A stretch of 64,000 bases of DNA from Pegea sp. RAD2-039 (taxonomy: Eukaryota > Chordata > Thaliacea > Salpida > Salpidae), in the NCBI GenBank assembly GCA_034620365.1, contig JAQGEQ010000231.1:213417-277416 (forward strand), given 5' to 3'. The notes below the pieces were generated by a model. The model was not told where the DNA came from, did no database searches, and saw only the letters and a list, made by a program, of their open reading frames with translations. Positions 10,142 to 20,765 of the stretch are shown one piece after another (position 1 is the stretch's first letter; the number at the start of each line of letters is the position of its first letter). Both the position numbers and the translations under genes were made by a program.

Positions 10142-12830
10142 TAATTTATTTATTTATTACAATAAATGTGAAGGAGGGTGCCTAAAGAGAGCACCTCTCG
10201 CTGACACACATTCTCACAAATTAGATCTATTTGACGTGTAAACGAAAAAGCATATGACAATGAAGAACTGCACAGAATCATAGTATTGTAAAAGAGAAAA
10301 ATTCACAGTTTAGAAATGGCAATGTTGGCGATATTATAACAATTCAGCTTTTTCTTGAATAGCATAAGTGATTTTGACATGACAATCTCTGATGGCAGAT
10401 TGTTCCATGTACTGATTGTGCGGTATGAGAAAAAACTTAATCTGGTTAACGTAGCTGGTGGAGTGGGCTTATTAAGATGTAATTTATGTCTTCTAAGTTG
10501 ATATAACTTGAGGGAGGGACTAATGGAGAAAAAGTCATCAAACTGAAGATCAATTAGGTTGTGAATAATTTTATAAATCAGAATAAGGTCGTATTTGATT
10601 CTTCGGATTTCCAAAGTATCTAGATTGAAGAAGCTGAGACGATGGTTATAACTCTCGTATTTGATATTAAGTTTCCTGCAAACCAATCTCGTAAATGTTG
10701 CCTGAACAGATTCGATTTTTCTGATATCACCAACTTGATATGGCATCCATGCACTGATATTGTATTCAAGAATAGGGCGTATGTACAGTTTGAAAAGGTT
10801 GACGAAAAACCATGGATCTTTAGAATTAAAAGTCTTTATGATGAGGTGGACAAGCTTGATAGATTTTCCAAAGATTCTGGAAACATAACTGTGCCATTTG
10901 AAGTCAGATGTCAGAGTAATGCCGAGGTCTATGACTGAGGATACTCGTTCAAGAATGGATCCATTGATGTAGTATTGGTTGCTGAAGTTGGCCGCTGGCT
11001 TACGGGAGAATGTTATAACTTCAGACTTTGTTGGCTGGATTTTAAGTTGCCAATTCGCAGACCAGTTTTCTACAATGTTTAGTGCAGTTTGGAGTTTTGA
11101 GTGAGAACCAGATAATAGCTTGATGTCATCTGCATACACAAACACACTGACATTGTCTACTGTTATTAGTCTTCTGATGAGGTCTTCAATGAAAATCAAA
11201 AAGAGAAGTGGACCCAGGACGGAACCTTGAGGAACGCCGCTGGTGACTTTACTAGGAGTATATAAAGATCTTTCTACACGGGTTCGTTGGGTTCTACCTG
11301 ATAAGAAATCTTCAATCCATTTTAAGATAGAGTTGCTGATTTTTATGTTTTTCAATACAGTAATGAGCTTGTTGTGTGGAACAGAATCAAACGCTTTAGC
11401 AAAATCAAGGTATATGATGTCGCATGGAGTATTACTTTCGTAATGAGCTGTAAGCTCATTGAAAAAAGTGAGATGTTGAGTCAAAGAAGATCTTTGCTTA
11501 ACAAAGCCATGCTGGGCATCAGATATTAGATGATGCTCCGTCAAATGGCTAGTTATATGGTTGTGAATGATGTGTTCTTGAGTTCTGCAGATAACCGAAG
11601 TAAGCGAAACTGGTCTGTAGTTAAGTGCAGTGTTTCTAGGACCCTTCTTATAAATTGGAGTAATAATAGCATTCTTCCAAATTTGTGGAAGTCTTCCCCG
11701 CTTAAGAGTCATGTTAAAGAGTAGCGATAAGGGTAGCGCTAAAGAAGAAGTACTTTTTCTTAAAAACAAAGCTGGGATTTGATCTGGGGTGTTGGAAACT
11801 GTTGATTTTAGAGAAGAAATAGTCTTAGATACTATATCAACTGTTATGTCTAGATCTACCATCTCAGAGATATTTGAAAGGATATTGGAGTAGGAAATAG
11901 TAGGAGTATTGCCATCATCGGTTATAAAAACCTTTTCAAATTGTTTGTTTAGCAATTCAGCTTTATTCTTTGGTTCCATCACCAGCTGATTGGCGTTATC
12001 AAGCAAGGGAGGTAGATGAGATCTCGCCTTAAGCTTGTGATTAATGAAGCCAAAAAACGTTTTCTTGCTAGGTGAAGATAAGATTGCACTTTCTTTTCCT
12101 AAATAGAGGCTATAAACTGATTTCTTGTAGACTAGACAAAGATCTTTGTATAGAGGTTTGATGGAAGGATCTGCTTTAGTTTGTTTGTATAAGAGGTTTT
12201 TCAAATGCTGTAAATTCCTTAAATATCTTGGCAAGTGTGGTTTTTTGTTGACTCTATATAAAGGTATGAACTTTTTAATTGACTCATTAACAATGTTAGT
12301 AAACCTTGAGTAGATATCATTGATGTCTTCGGTAGAGTTGAAAACAGAAATCCAGTCAACACCTGATAAAAACTTGTTTATACTGTTATAATTTCCACGA
12401 TAAAAGTTCCGTATGCTTGGAGTTTTAACGTTCGTAGAAAAAGTTTGTTGGAGCTTGAATTCAATCATGTTGTGATCGCATGTCAGAGCAAAAGGTTCAT
12501 TTTGATCAACGTAGATAACGTTATCAGGTTTTGATGTGATGAGAAGATCCAAAGTATTACCACTAACTTGGGTTGGAAAAGTAACCATCTGAGATAGATT
12601 ATTGGCATCAAGGAAGTTTACAAAGACATGACTCAGATTGGCTAAATTAGTTTTGTCTCCATTCAAATTAAACATTTTTCCATTGAATGCTAAATTTGGG
12701 TTATTCCAATCAATTCTACTAAAATTAAAATCCCCGAGAATATACATCTCAGGACAAACAAGGCTTTTCAGAACCTTCAATAAGGCCTTAATAGTAACCT
12801 CATCGTTAACTTTAGACGGTGGTAGGTAAT
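10142..12830 (-). mobile_element. 5'-truncated non-LTR retrotransposon, copy B
   Basis: The 3' end is at about 10142 with a TTTATTTATTT tail (minus-strand AATAAATAAATA) and the conserved 3'-UTR block GGAGGGTGCCTAAAGAGAGC. The element is cut off inside the endonuclease domain near 12828, where it abuts an LTR-like sequence. It has the same orientation and family as copy A but is far better preserved. It lies inside the left arm of the inverted duplication and is absent from the right arm, so it probably inserted after the duplication. Confidence 0.88.
10303..12780 (-). CDS. LINE ORF2: endonuclease C-terminal part plus reverse transcriptase
   Basis: An uninterrupted frame of 825 codons. The frame stays open upstream to the truncation point near 12828, so the listed start is not a real initiation site. 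Domains in order: the last third of an EEP-type endonuclease (ILGDFNFSRIDWNN at residues 14-27, CDHNMIEF near 101), a linker, then the reverse transcriptase. The RT has motif A YLDFAKAFDSVPHN near 457, GVPQGSVLGPLLF near 515 and the catalytic YADD at 549-552, followed by the thumb and a C-terminal region. The enzyme would nick target DNA and reverse-transcribe element RNA, but without the N-terminal endonuclease catalytic residues and ORF1 this copy is not autonomous. The open frame shows recent insertion. Confidence 0.85.
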   Translation of the reverse strand: MKVLKSLVCPEMYILGDFNFSRIDWNNPNLAFNGKMFNLNGDKTNLANLSHVFVNFLDANNLSQMVTFPTQVSGNTLDLLITSKPDNVIYVDQNEPFALTCDHNMIEFKLQQTFSTNVKTPSIRNFYRGNYNSINKFLSGVDWISVFNSTEDINDIYSRFTNIVNESIKKFIPLYRVNKKPHLPRYLRNLQHLKNLLYKQTKADPSIKPLYKDLCLVYKKSVYSLYLGKESAILSSPSKKTFFGFINHKLKARSHLPPLLDNANQLVMEPKNKAELLNKQFEKVFITDDGNTPTISYSNILSNISEMVDLDITVDIVSKTISSLKSTVSNTPDQIPALFLRKSTSSLALPLSLLFNMTLKRGRLPQIWKNAIITPIYKKGPRNTALNYRPVSLTSVICRTQEHIIHNHITSHLTEHHLISDAQHGFVKQRSSLTQHLTFFNELTAHYESNTPCDIIYLDFAKAFDSVPHNKLITVLKNIKISNSILKWIEDFLSGRTQRTRVERSLYTPSKVTSGVPQGSVLGPLLFLIFIEDLIRRLITVDNVSVFVYADDIKLLSGSHSKLQTALNIVENWSANWQLKIQPTKSEVITFSRKPAANFSNQYYINGSILERVSSVIDLGITLTSDFKWHSYVSRIFGKSIKLVHLIIKTFNSKDPWFFVNLFKLYIRPILEYNISAWMPYQVGDIRKIESVQATFTRLVCRKLNIKYESYNHRLSFFNLDTLEIRRIKYDLILIYKIIHNLIDLQFDDFFSISPSLKLYQLRRHKLHLNKPTPPATLTRLSFFSYRTISTWNNLPSEIVMSKSLMLFKKKLNCYNIANIAISKL

Positions 12831-12885
12831 GATAATGACTCGTTGTATAAAGCTTTATTCAAATTATTAAGGCGACTTACAAAAA
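12826..12885 (-). repeat. LTR-like fragment (R/U5-type block)
   Basis: It is the reverse complement of the block at 19030-19090: TGACTCGTTGTATAAAGCTT followed by TATTCAAATTATTAAGGCGAC. In sense orientation the block contains GAATAAAGCT, an AATAAA as found in the R region of LTRs. It directly flanks the truncated end of LINE copy B. Confidence 0.5.
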
Positions 12886-14659
12886 ACTATAATTATACTA
12901 ACGATGTACTCTACCCATAGTCTATTATAGAACGATTACGGTTAAACGAGATTTACATTTAACACATTTACATCAGCGGCAAAACACTGTTATACCAGAC
13001 CTAATGTCTAAATTCTTCTCTTTTTGACTTAAAACAGAATAAATAAAGCAAATAAATATATTGTGACTTGAAATTGCAGTTATATTCACATAGTCAAGAT
13101 GACAAGAATAGTTCTTATCTTTTAGTGGCGCACCTTGTAATCATGATATTTTTTTTTATAGACTCGCAATAGTGATTACAAATACTTTTTTTATATATCA
13201 AATATGAACATATATATTATATTTAGTTTTGAATATCAAATTGAAACTATTTGATTTGTCAAAATAAGGAAGTTATACAGATGTTATATACAACTTTTAC
13301 TATAAATGTTTACTTCTGAATAAATAAGATTTAATTGAGATATTCTCGGACAACCAGTTTGTGGATCATTTCAACCTTGTTTTTAGTAAATTTTTTTTTC
13401 TTTAAATTTTTGTGTTGTTAAATCTATTTAAACTATAATTTACAACATTTTTGGTTCATTATTGTAATTTTTTATACGTATGAAATGTTAGTGAATTATT
13501 GAAAACAGTATTTAAAAATTGTTACTAGAAACCATTACTTTTATGTACAAAGTAAGAATTTTTTAATATTATTTTTTACAAATTATTAAATGAACTTAAA
13601 ATCGGCACTAAATTTATTATTTAATTTTTGATTATTTTTTTATTTTAAAATATTTTAGTTAAAAGTATATTATATGATACTTTTTAAGGACACAAAATTA
13701 AACTTTTTGCTTAACTATGTAGTTTTTATTTTATGTCTTTTTGCATATTGGTTGGTTTCATTTTATACTTTTATAATTTGACAATTTTAAGTTTGCTCAT
13801 TGATTAAATTATTCAAGATAGTGTTTGATATAATATTTTTTACATTAACAATTTAGAATGAGTTTAGTTTGTTTTTAATGTAACTTCAAATATTTTTTTA
13901 CTTTTAAAAGATGTATTTGAAACAACTATTAATTAACAAATTATAATTGCTACATGCCTATTAAATAATATCATAGTACCAAATAGGCCTCTAGTATAAT
14001 ATAAAACAAGATGCCAAATCTGATTTATTATAGTTTTTTAGAGAGAGTTTAAAAAACTATATAAGTTTTTACAGTAAAATTACACTCTAATTTTATGTTA
14101 TAAATTGTATTTTTAGTTTTAACTTTTCAACCAAAATTAATTATTTTATGGCTTTAAGTGTCTATTTAAATGCTAGATTGAGTGCTCTTAGATATTTTAT
14201 TCTATAGATTTTAAAAATATATTCATAAATTGTGAAATACAAATTTTAAGATAATAGTTCTATCAATTATATGAAATAATAGTTCTTAATAGCATAGTTA
14301 CATATTCTTTATATATTTATATCAACAATATTTTCACATAAATATGTTTTGGGTTCCTTTGAAAATGTAAGCTTTGGTTTGAATAATCGTTTACTGACAG
14401 AATTAATATTAAAATTATTGCAATAACATTACTAAGTTACCAATCGTAATCTTCATGCCCTTCTGGGTATTTGGATCTTAAGTTGATGACTGTTGATATA
14501 AACTAAGTGAAAGTAATTTGTTTAAAAATCATTCTTTTTAAGCTTATCAATTCAATCACTGGACATATCAAATGACTGATCTTTAATTTTTATCAAATCA
14601 GCTTTTAATACAAATTATAAATTCATAGTTTTAGCAATGATTACTTGCCTTTTTTTTAG

Positions 14660-16639
14660 ATTCCATTAATGCCAACAAAAGTTTGATTTTATTAGACACT
14701 GCAGCATCCAAGGTATTTTTGTGTATTATTTTCTAATAATGAATTGATCTATTAGAAAATCATTAATGACATAATTTCTCTTTTTTAATAATGAAATGTT
14801 AATAATCACAAGTCTTCATTTTTTCTATTTATTTTGTACTTTTATTTATCTATACTTCTATATTTTGTAGTTTTATATACATCATATTACCAGAAACAAT
14901 TACCTAGTGAAATGGTGTTAACAGTAAAGCAAAAGAGTTTTCTAGATTTGTTGTGTGATCCTGAGTGTGCTGAGCTTCAGCAAAAAGTAAAATGATTTTG
15001 ATTTGTAACTGCTTCTGCAACATATCTAGACATTTAAACATGATTTTTTTAGTTTGTAAATGAGGCGGTGGATAAAAGGTTAATTGAAAAAAAGAAAATA
15101 GAGGATAAAAAGTATAATATTTTAGTAAGCTCATTAGAGGCTACTGTAGCGTTGGTTAAAAAATGGAAAAATATTTTGGAAGTCTGCAAACAGCAAGTTA
15201 GTTTGTTGTATTTATTTAAAGTTGTAACACTCTGTTTGATATATAACTATCCACATAGTTTCATTTTGATACAATCGAATTTTAAAGTTGGTATCTGTAA
15301 CTGTTTTAAGAAAATCAACTTGGTTTGTGAGAATAAGTATCAAAGTTACAACTGCTTTAAAGTATTGTAGCTAAAAAGCTTTCAACGTCTTATAAAATAC
15401 TTCTGTCATGAAACTCTTTCAGATTGAACCACATTTTTAATTTAAAAACTGCTACCTTCATTTCTTAATTCTTCAATTAATTATTAAAAGGTTTAAATTT
15501 TGTATTTTTTTTATTATCCAAGTTAATTTATTTGTCAGAATTTGTTGGGTTGAAACTTTAAGTAAAAAATTATTTTAAAATTTTTTATTAATTTTAGTTT
15601 TATAAACATTTTCAATTTGAATATATATAATAAATTTTAATAATAGAAATATTGATGCTTATTTTGTTGATGTTAACACAAATTGTATAGTTTCAAAAAA
15701 TCTCTGGAACCCCAATCTCAACATCAATATTTCCAACACCATTAAAAGAACTGGAAGTCTTTCAAAAACATCTAAAATCTTTGACAGATCTCAATGATGA
15801 ATCAAAAAGTTTATTGCTTCAGCAGACTATTCCTGCAATAGGAACCACTTCAGCAGAAATTCAACCTAGATCTTTTGACTTTTCTAAATTAGTATCAAAA
15901 CCGAAAAAACGAAGATTAGAGGCTGATCAAAATAATGAAGTGGCCATTAGAATTACAAATGATTTGGTTATTACATTGTTTAAATAATATATAGTTATAT
16001 CAAAAACAAGAATTGTTAGGATAATCTTCTACAGATTGACTCATCAGTGATGAAAACAAACTTTTCACTGCAGGAATGTCATCAAATAGTTACGTTAAAC
16101 GATCAACCAACTTCTTCTAAAATAATTGGAGTTACTACTGGGTAATTATGTGCTATAGTCTAAGAATGAAAATACAAATTTATAATCCAAATAAAATGAA
16201 ACTAGAGTGATGTGATGTTGAATAGCTGTAGTTTAGTATTAATTAGTATTAATTTTAGTAAATGTGTGTCAACTTATCAGAATAATTACAAAACTTGTAA
16301 ATAAAATGAAATTTAAGCGAAGTTACTATTTTATTTACTAAATATGTAGTATAAACAAAACATTTATCTGAAGATAATTTTGTTAATACTGTAGTTCAAA
16401 TCAGTCAGAATCGGTAACGAGGAATTTGAAATCTATCCTTGCGCAGGTAATCGAATTTTATTTAAAGTTTTCTGCTAAATAATATTAGATGATTTTGTTT
16501 TAAGATATTTGTTGTAAATTCAAGTTTAATTTAAACTATTTCTTTTACATGAAAGAAAATAACTAAAGTGCCTTCAGAGTTGATTGATTTAACTCTTGAC
16601 TCTGATGACAATGATGATAAAAATCCATCCAAGCATGTT
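14660..16639 (+). pseudogene. Inverted, 3'-truncated duplicate of ATF7IP (coiled region and SUMO-interacting motif only)
   Basis: Seven exons correspond one-to-one with the minus-strand gene at 21647-25579: 14660-14712, 14894-14986, 15053-15196, 15691-15966, 16035-16141, 16395-16446 and 16556-16639. All exons and splice sites are open. Exons 3 and 4 translate identically to the intact copy, and read-through of the intron after exon 3 is also identical. Differences are few: the first codons of exon 2 (QLPSEMV against QSPEEKK), one Ser for Ile, and Asn for Asp in the acidic run after the motif ELIDLTLDSDD. The fibronectin-III exons are missing because homology stops at about 16660. Reading past the last donor gives a stop within about ten codons. 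The putative start exon is not conserved either. It could be a recent pseudogene or a truncated paralogue. Confidence 0.85.
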
Positions 16640-16819
16640 GTGAGTTCTAACACTTTTCAATAAAATTTTTAAAGAAATTTCAGAATTAGTTTATTTTTCT
16701 TTATCTTGTTTACTTAAAAACAATTGGAACAAATTTGATAATACAATAAAAAACATTAACTTACCAATTTTTAAGAATAAAAAAGATTTCAAGATAACAA
16801 CCAGAAATTGAAGGAAATG

Positions 16820-17450
16820 TATTTTTATTTTATAATATTATAAGATAATATAAAACACGTTAGTTTGAAAATTTTTTTATATTTACGAATGAAATTATGT
16901 CCTCAGATAACAAAGCATACCGGAGAATGTGTCTGCAAAACGTAAAACTAAAGATTTGTAAATACTACTGCTCAAGATAAATAATATGAAAAATTAGAAC
17001 ACAGTGTGATATATTTGATTTTTATACTAGAAGATTATTTTACTGCTCACGTAAATTTGTTGTCGTATTTAGATGGCGCCTTCCAAAATATTAGTTCATT
17101 TAGTCGTTGCCTACAGCTGTTGTTATTAGTGGCCTTGTACAATCGAATAAAGCTCTCCTAAAGAGTTAATATCTTTACACACAGGGAAGATATATATAAA
17201 ACTGAAAAGAATAAAAAACAAAAAGAAGACAGCGGCAAAATAAACCATTTGTCACAACTTTACTTTTATTTTTTAAAACTAAACTCTCATTCTGATTATC
17301 ATTATAATTAATCTAAAAGGTGTAATTCGAAGAAATATATAGATTTGGAAACATGTCTGTGAACTGGAAAAGCGTCCATTAAAAATTCAATTTAGTGACT
17401 TATAACCATTTTCGTTTAATCAATTCATTTTTTCCATTTAATTGTTGAAG
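16820..17450 (+). repeat. Dispersed repeat R, copy 2, with LTR-like insert
   Basis: It is a direct repeat of 8925-9345, placed just inside the inner end of the left arm. It carries extra DNA at about 16890-17200. Within that, 17105-17165 (TCGAATAAAGCTCTCCTAAA) resembles the LTR-like block at 19030-19090. From 17450 to 18105 no feature was seen. Confidence 0.6.
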
Positions 17451-18964
17451 TTTACTTTTTTTAACAAAAATTTTAAAATGTTGTCATTAATTTAGTAATG
17501 TTTGTTTTATTCAACCTACAACAAAAAGCTAGAAAAAATTATTAAAGTTAGTTTGGTAACAATTTAATAATATTTTACTTCTTACATGTATGCCGATTAA
17601 ATATCGAATCTAGTGAATACACTTATTTAGATTTGTAAAGGTAGTAAAATCTAAAAGCTAAATTATCCTTTTCAGCCATTTTAGTTCTTTCTGTTGTCAA
17701 ACATTTTACAAATGGACTAAATGATTTGCAACAAGAGCATCAACTGTAGATTTCAGTAAACTGGCATTTAAATATCAACATTAGATAGATTAATTAGAAG
17801 AAAGGTAATATATTCAAAGTGATATACGTCAAGATATTTGATTTAAAAATTTCAATGTATATCATAATAATAATGATTAAGAATAATGGACCAATGTAAC
17901 CTCACTAGTCCAATCCGACTTGAACTCGTCTAGGATTCATTTGAAAGTATTCTTTTAGTGATGGCACTTCTTGGTTTCAGATTATTTTGATCTATAAGCA
18001 ACTCTCAAAACTTAAATATTATATCCATTTTATATGTTAAGATATTTATCTATTTGTTCAAGGCGTGTCTGTGAATTATAAATTCAACAGCTCTTAATAA
18101 TAGGGGCTTGCTTCGGACGACAAAGGCCATGCTGGATGTGATTTGATTAATTGAATTTAAAAAGAAGTAAAACACAGTGAAATGCAGAGAAACTAAAGAA
18201 GCGAGACACAGTGAAATAGCATAGAAGAATTCTTTCGGATTTCTCAGTTTTTAAAGCTGGTTTTTCTTATCTCTTCTTCAGTTGTTTATGAAGTAGAGAA
18301 CGCCATTCGGAGCAATCCGCTGCGATATCCTTCCAATTACTGGCATTGATGTTAAGCGATTGCTTACTGCGTTTGCATGTATCTTTTAAACACAGAAACA
18401 GGGACAGGGACGGTCGATATTGCGTTTTCCTTTAGAAAGCTTTCCATACAACATGCCCTTTGGGATCCATCCGTCGTCTATCCGACGGAAGTTTCCAAGC
18501 CTGTGAAGCCTTTGCGTTCTTAGCATTCTGTGCATTGTTATCAGACAATCCTTAAAACTTCCTTACTTACGATCTTTTTCTGACACTTTAAACTTAATAC
18601 TCGATGAAGACAACGAAAATAGAGGGGTTTAAGCTTATTTTCGTTAGCCTTCGACAAAGTCCAGATTTCGCTGGCATCAATAGCGTACTGCAAAGGCTCT
18701 GTATTCCGCAGCCTTGATTTTGCTAGATAGCTTTGATCTTCGATCGATACTGATGATATCATTTTTGAGTCGAGATAGACAAAATTATCTGCAACCTCAG
18801 CATCACAGCCATCGGTGTTTTTTGGGTTTGGAACATTAACACCTTGGCTGATAGAATATGTCGTTTTTAGGTTGATTTTAATTCTAAGGTTTGTGATGAA
18901 AATCAGTCTATCAGCATCTGTAGGTGTGGTATAACAGTAGAGTACTTTGCCGTTGACGTAAATA

Positions 18965-20400
18965 TGTTATTTATCACTCTGCAACAGATTGTGTTGTAGG
19001 TAGCGCGTAATGCTAGTATATGTATCATTGCTGTTAGTCGCCTCATTAGTTTGAATAAAGCTCTATATAACGAGTCATTACCATTACAATTTATTAAAAT
19101 TATTAAAATTTAGCTATTGGGCGAATTGTTGCCAGTTATTTTAGCAAAATTGAAGCTTAGTGCAGTTAAAGCTTAGTAACGGTTAAGATAGTTTCTTTTT
19201 ACTATACCTTGTATAGATTTGAATAAGATCATATTGGAATAAGTACTTTAGTTTGTTTAATGTAATCAAGTTTTTTTAATAAAAAAATGGATCAAATGTT
19301 GAAACCAGCTCTCCATATACCCAAATAGGCCGTCAGCATCCAGCAAACGGTGTTACTGGAAGAAAACTTTTACCAATTACATGCAAGAGTGTGGGTCGAA
19401 TTGGATAGACAAGAGAAAATTGGCCGAGCTTGTTAAAAGCACAGCTGAAGAGCCGTATCACTACTTTGAGAGCTGTCAGACTTATGTAGAAGTTGGAGAG
19501 ACGCTGGAATGGTTTAATGTAAAGCAATCAAATGAAGTTGTTGCACGTCATTTACTACGCACAGAGAAACAGAAGCCAGATCAATCTATAGAAGCATTTC
19601 GGTTCACTTTGGTAAGTCCGGCCAAGGACTGTGGTTTAAGAGTGTCATGACAGCAGAACACAGAGATGGTATGATCAAGGATTCATTTATAGATGGATTA
19701 GCCTCATCAGATATTAGGCAAATGTTATTAGAGCTTGAAACTTTAACATTGCATGAAACCTTTAACCAAGCTGTGACACTGAAGGATGCCTGTCGCAACA
19801 ACCATTACTTTGTGGCTAGCAGATCGGCCGAAGCTCTAGAAGATGCATTGAATTCAATAGAACTCAAGGAAGATGACGAAGAAGAAGCGACAGTAGCGGC
19901 TATGAAAAAAGTTTGCTTAAAACTTGGAGGTAGTATTGATTTTAAAAAATCGTGGAGGGCCTCGGTGTAGAAGTAGCTCTGGGACGGGACTTTCTTAAAA
20001 CTTCTAAGAAGATTGTGTTGAAGTTAGGAAGTCGAAAAGATGATTTAGTGGTATACATTAAATATGTAACGAAGAAACAAACACGAAATTGTCGTGCCAA
20101 ATGTTTTAGATGTGGACAGAGAAGACCATATAGTCATTCGTGTGATGTTAAAATTAGGTCATTTAAAAAGCAGCCGCGTAAGAAGAAATAAGAGAAGTGC
20201 TGCGATGACGGCTTCAGACCAGAACTGAGTAGTTGTGTGCAGTCGGGAGCTCAAGTTATCATGAGGTATAAAATCTAAAAACGGAAAGTAGAAGAAGAGA
20301 TTCTACCTTACAGCCTATAGAATAAATAAGAGTCTTTACTGGTTATAATCAGGGATCAATAAGTAGGCTGAAATTTTGGCGCTGCTTCCTATCCTTTTTA
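18965..20400 (+). mobile_element. Decayed LTR-type retroelement with gag only
   Basis: An R/U5-like block with AATAAA (19030-19090) precedes a gag remnant, and no pol is found. The 3' limit is not resolved; a sequence with AATAAATAAGAGTCTTTACT near 20320 may be its distal LTR but matches only weakly. The element lies inside the minus-strand LINE. No target-site duplication could be identified by eye. Confidence 0.55.
19287..20191 (+). pseudogene. Retrotransposon gag remnant
   Basis: The likely start is ATG at 19287 (MDQMLKPALHIP), with a frameshift soon after. The frame from 19381 reads WIDKRKLAELVKSTAEEPYH, then EWFNVKQSNEVVARHLLRTE and KPDQSIEAF. After another frameshift at about 19645 it continues DGMIKDSFIDGLASSDIRQM. 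This is the usual order in gypsy-like gag proteins (capsid core followed by the SSELR-type helix). A further shifted part ends in a zinc knuckle, AKCFRCGQRRPYSHSCDV, at about 20095-20150. At least two frameshifts show it is dead. Confidence 0.7.
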
Positions 20401-20765
20401 TTGTTGCATTTCGAGTTGTTCTTTTATTTATTATGCAAATCTTTGGTAGAACATTTCCTTACCCCCCACAGTTCTTAAGTCCGTCGGAGACACAAAAATG
20501 ACCGTGAAAGAATTCCACTATATAAAGTTGAAGAGCTTTGTTTCCAAGGTTATTGAGTGTAAAGAGATCAAATAAAGCCAGATCAGAAGGGGTAATGAAG
20601 GAAGGTGATTCCCATTTCAACGCTTTATTATTGATATTGAGAAGAAAAATGCAAAAAGCGTTGATGTAAGGACACATCCCTGTATTACTCCATATTTGAT
20701 GGTGAACGGTACAGAACAGCTTCTATCATACTGGATAGCTCTTACAGCAAAAAAAAAACAAGTAA

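Larger units (their letters stand above)
9380..16660 (+). repeat. Left arm of large inverted duplication
   Basis: The reverse complement of 22935-27565 matches this segment in patches. Examples are the outer end (TTGAATTAATTAACC, near 9385 against 27560), 10020-10100 against 26505-26600, 14060-14150 against 25770-25870, and a near-identical part at about 14490-16660. The arm is interrupted by LINE copy B (10142-12830) and an LTR-like piece (12826-12885), neither of which is in the other arm. The inner part carries the truncated ATF7IP copy. About 12890-14050 shows no other feature. Confidence 0.85.
18105..20765 (-). mobile_element. Decayed second LINE type (RT pieces), interrupted by a gag element
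   Basis: On the minus strand, 20765-20455 reads AVRAIQYDRSCSVPFTIKYG then VIQGCVLTSTLFAFFFS, the motif-B part of a reverse transcriptase. Next come 18960-18540, with LRIKINLKTTYSIS, FVYLDSK and the YAIDASEIWTL motif, and then 18540-18105, with the C-terminal GNFRRIDDGWIPKGMLYGKL. These parts are in the correct order for endonuclease-reverse transcriptases of the kind often annotated as craniofacial development protein 2-like. Frameshifts and stops are common. The gap between the pieces is occupied by the plus-strand gag element, so this LINE was older. The 3' flank (GGCCATGCTGGATGTGATT) recurs at 34180. Confidence 0.75.

Noticed and set aside
15068..15370. Apparent 100-codon ORF, also at 24226-24528 on the other strand
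   Set aside because: It is an ATF7IP exon (48 codons) read through its GTTAGT donor into the intron. It is not a separate gene.
19952..20060. ALGRDFL resembling a retropepsin C-terminal motif
   Set aside because: No DTG active-site motif precedes it, and it lies before the zinc knuckle in a shifted frame. In the gag frame the same DNA reads as an Arg/Gly/Ser linker.
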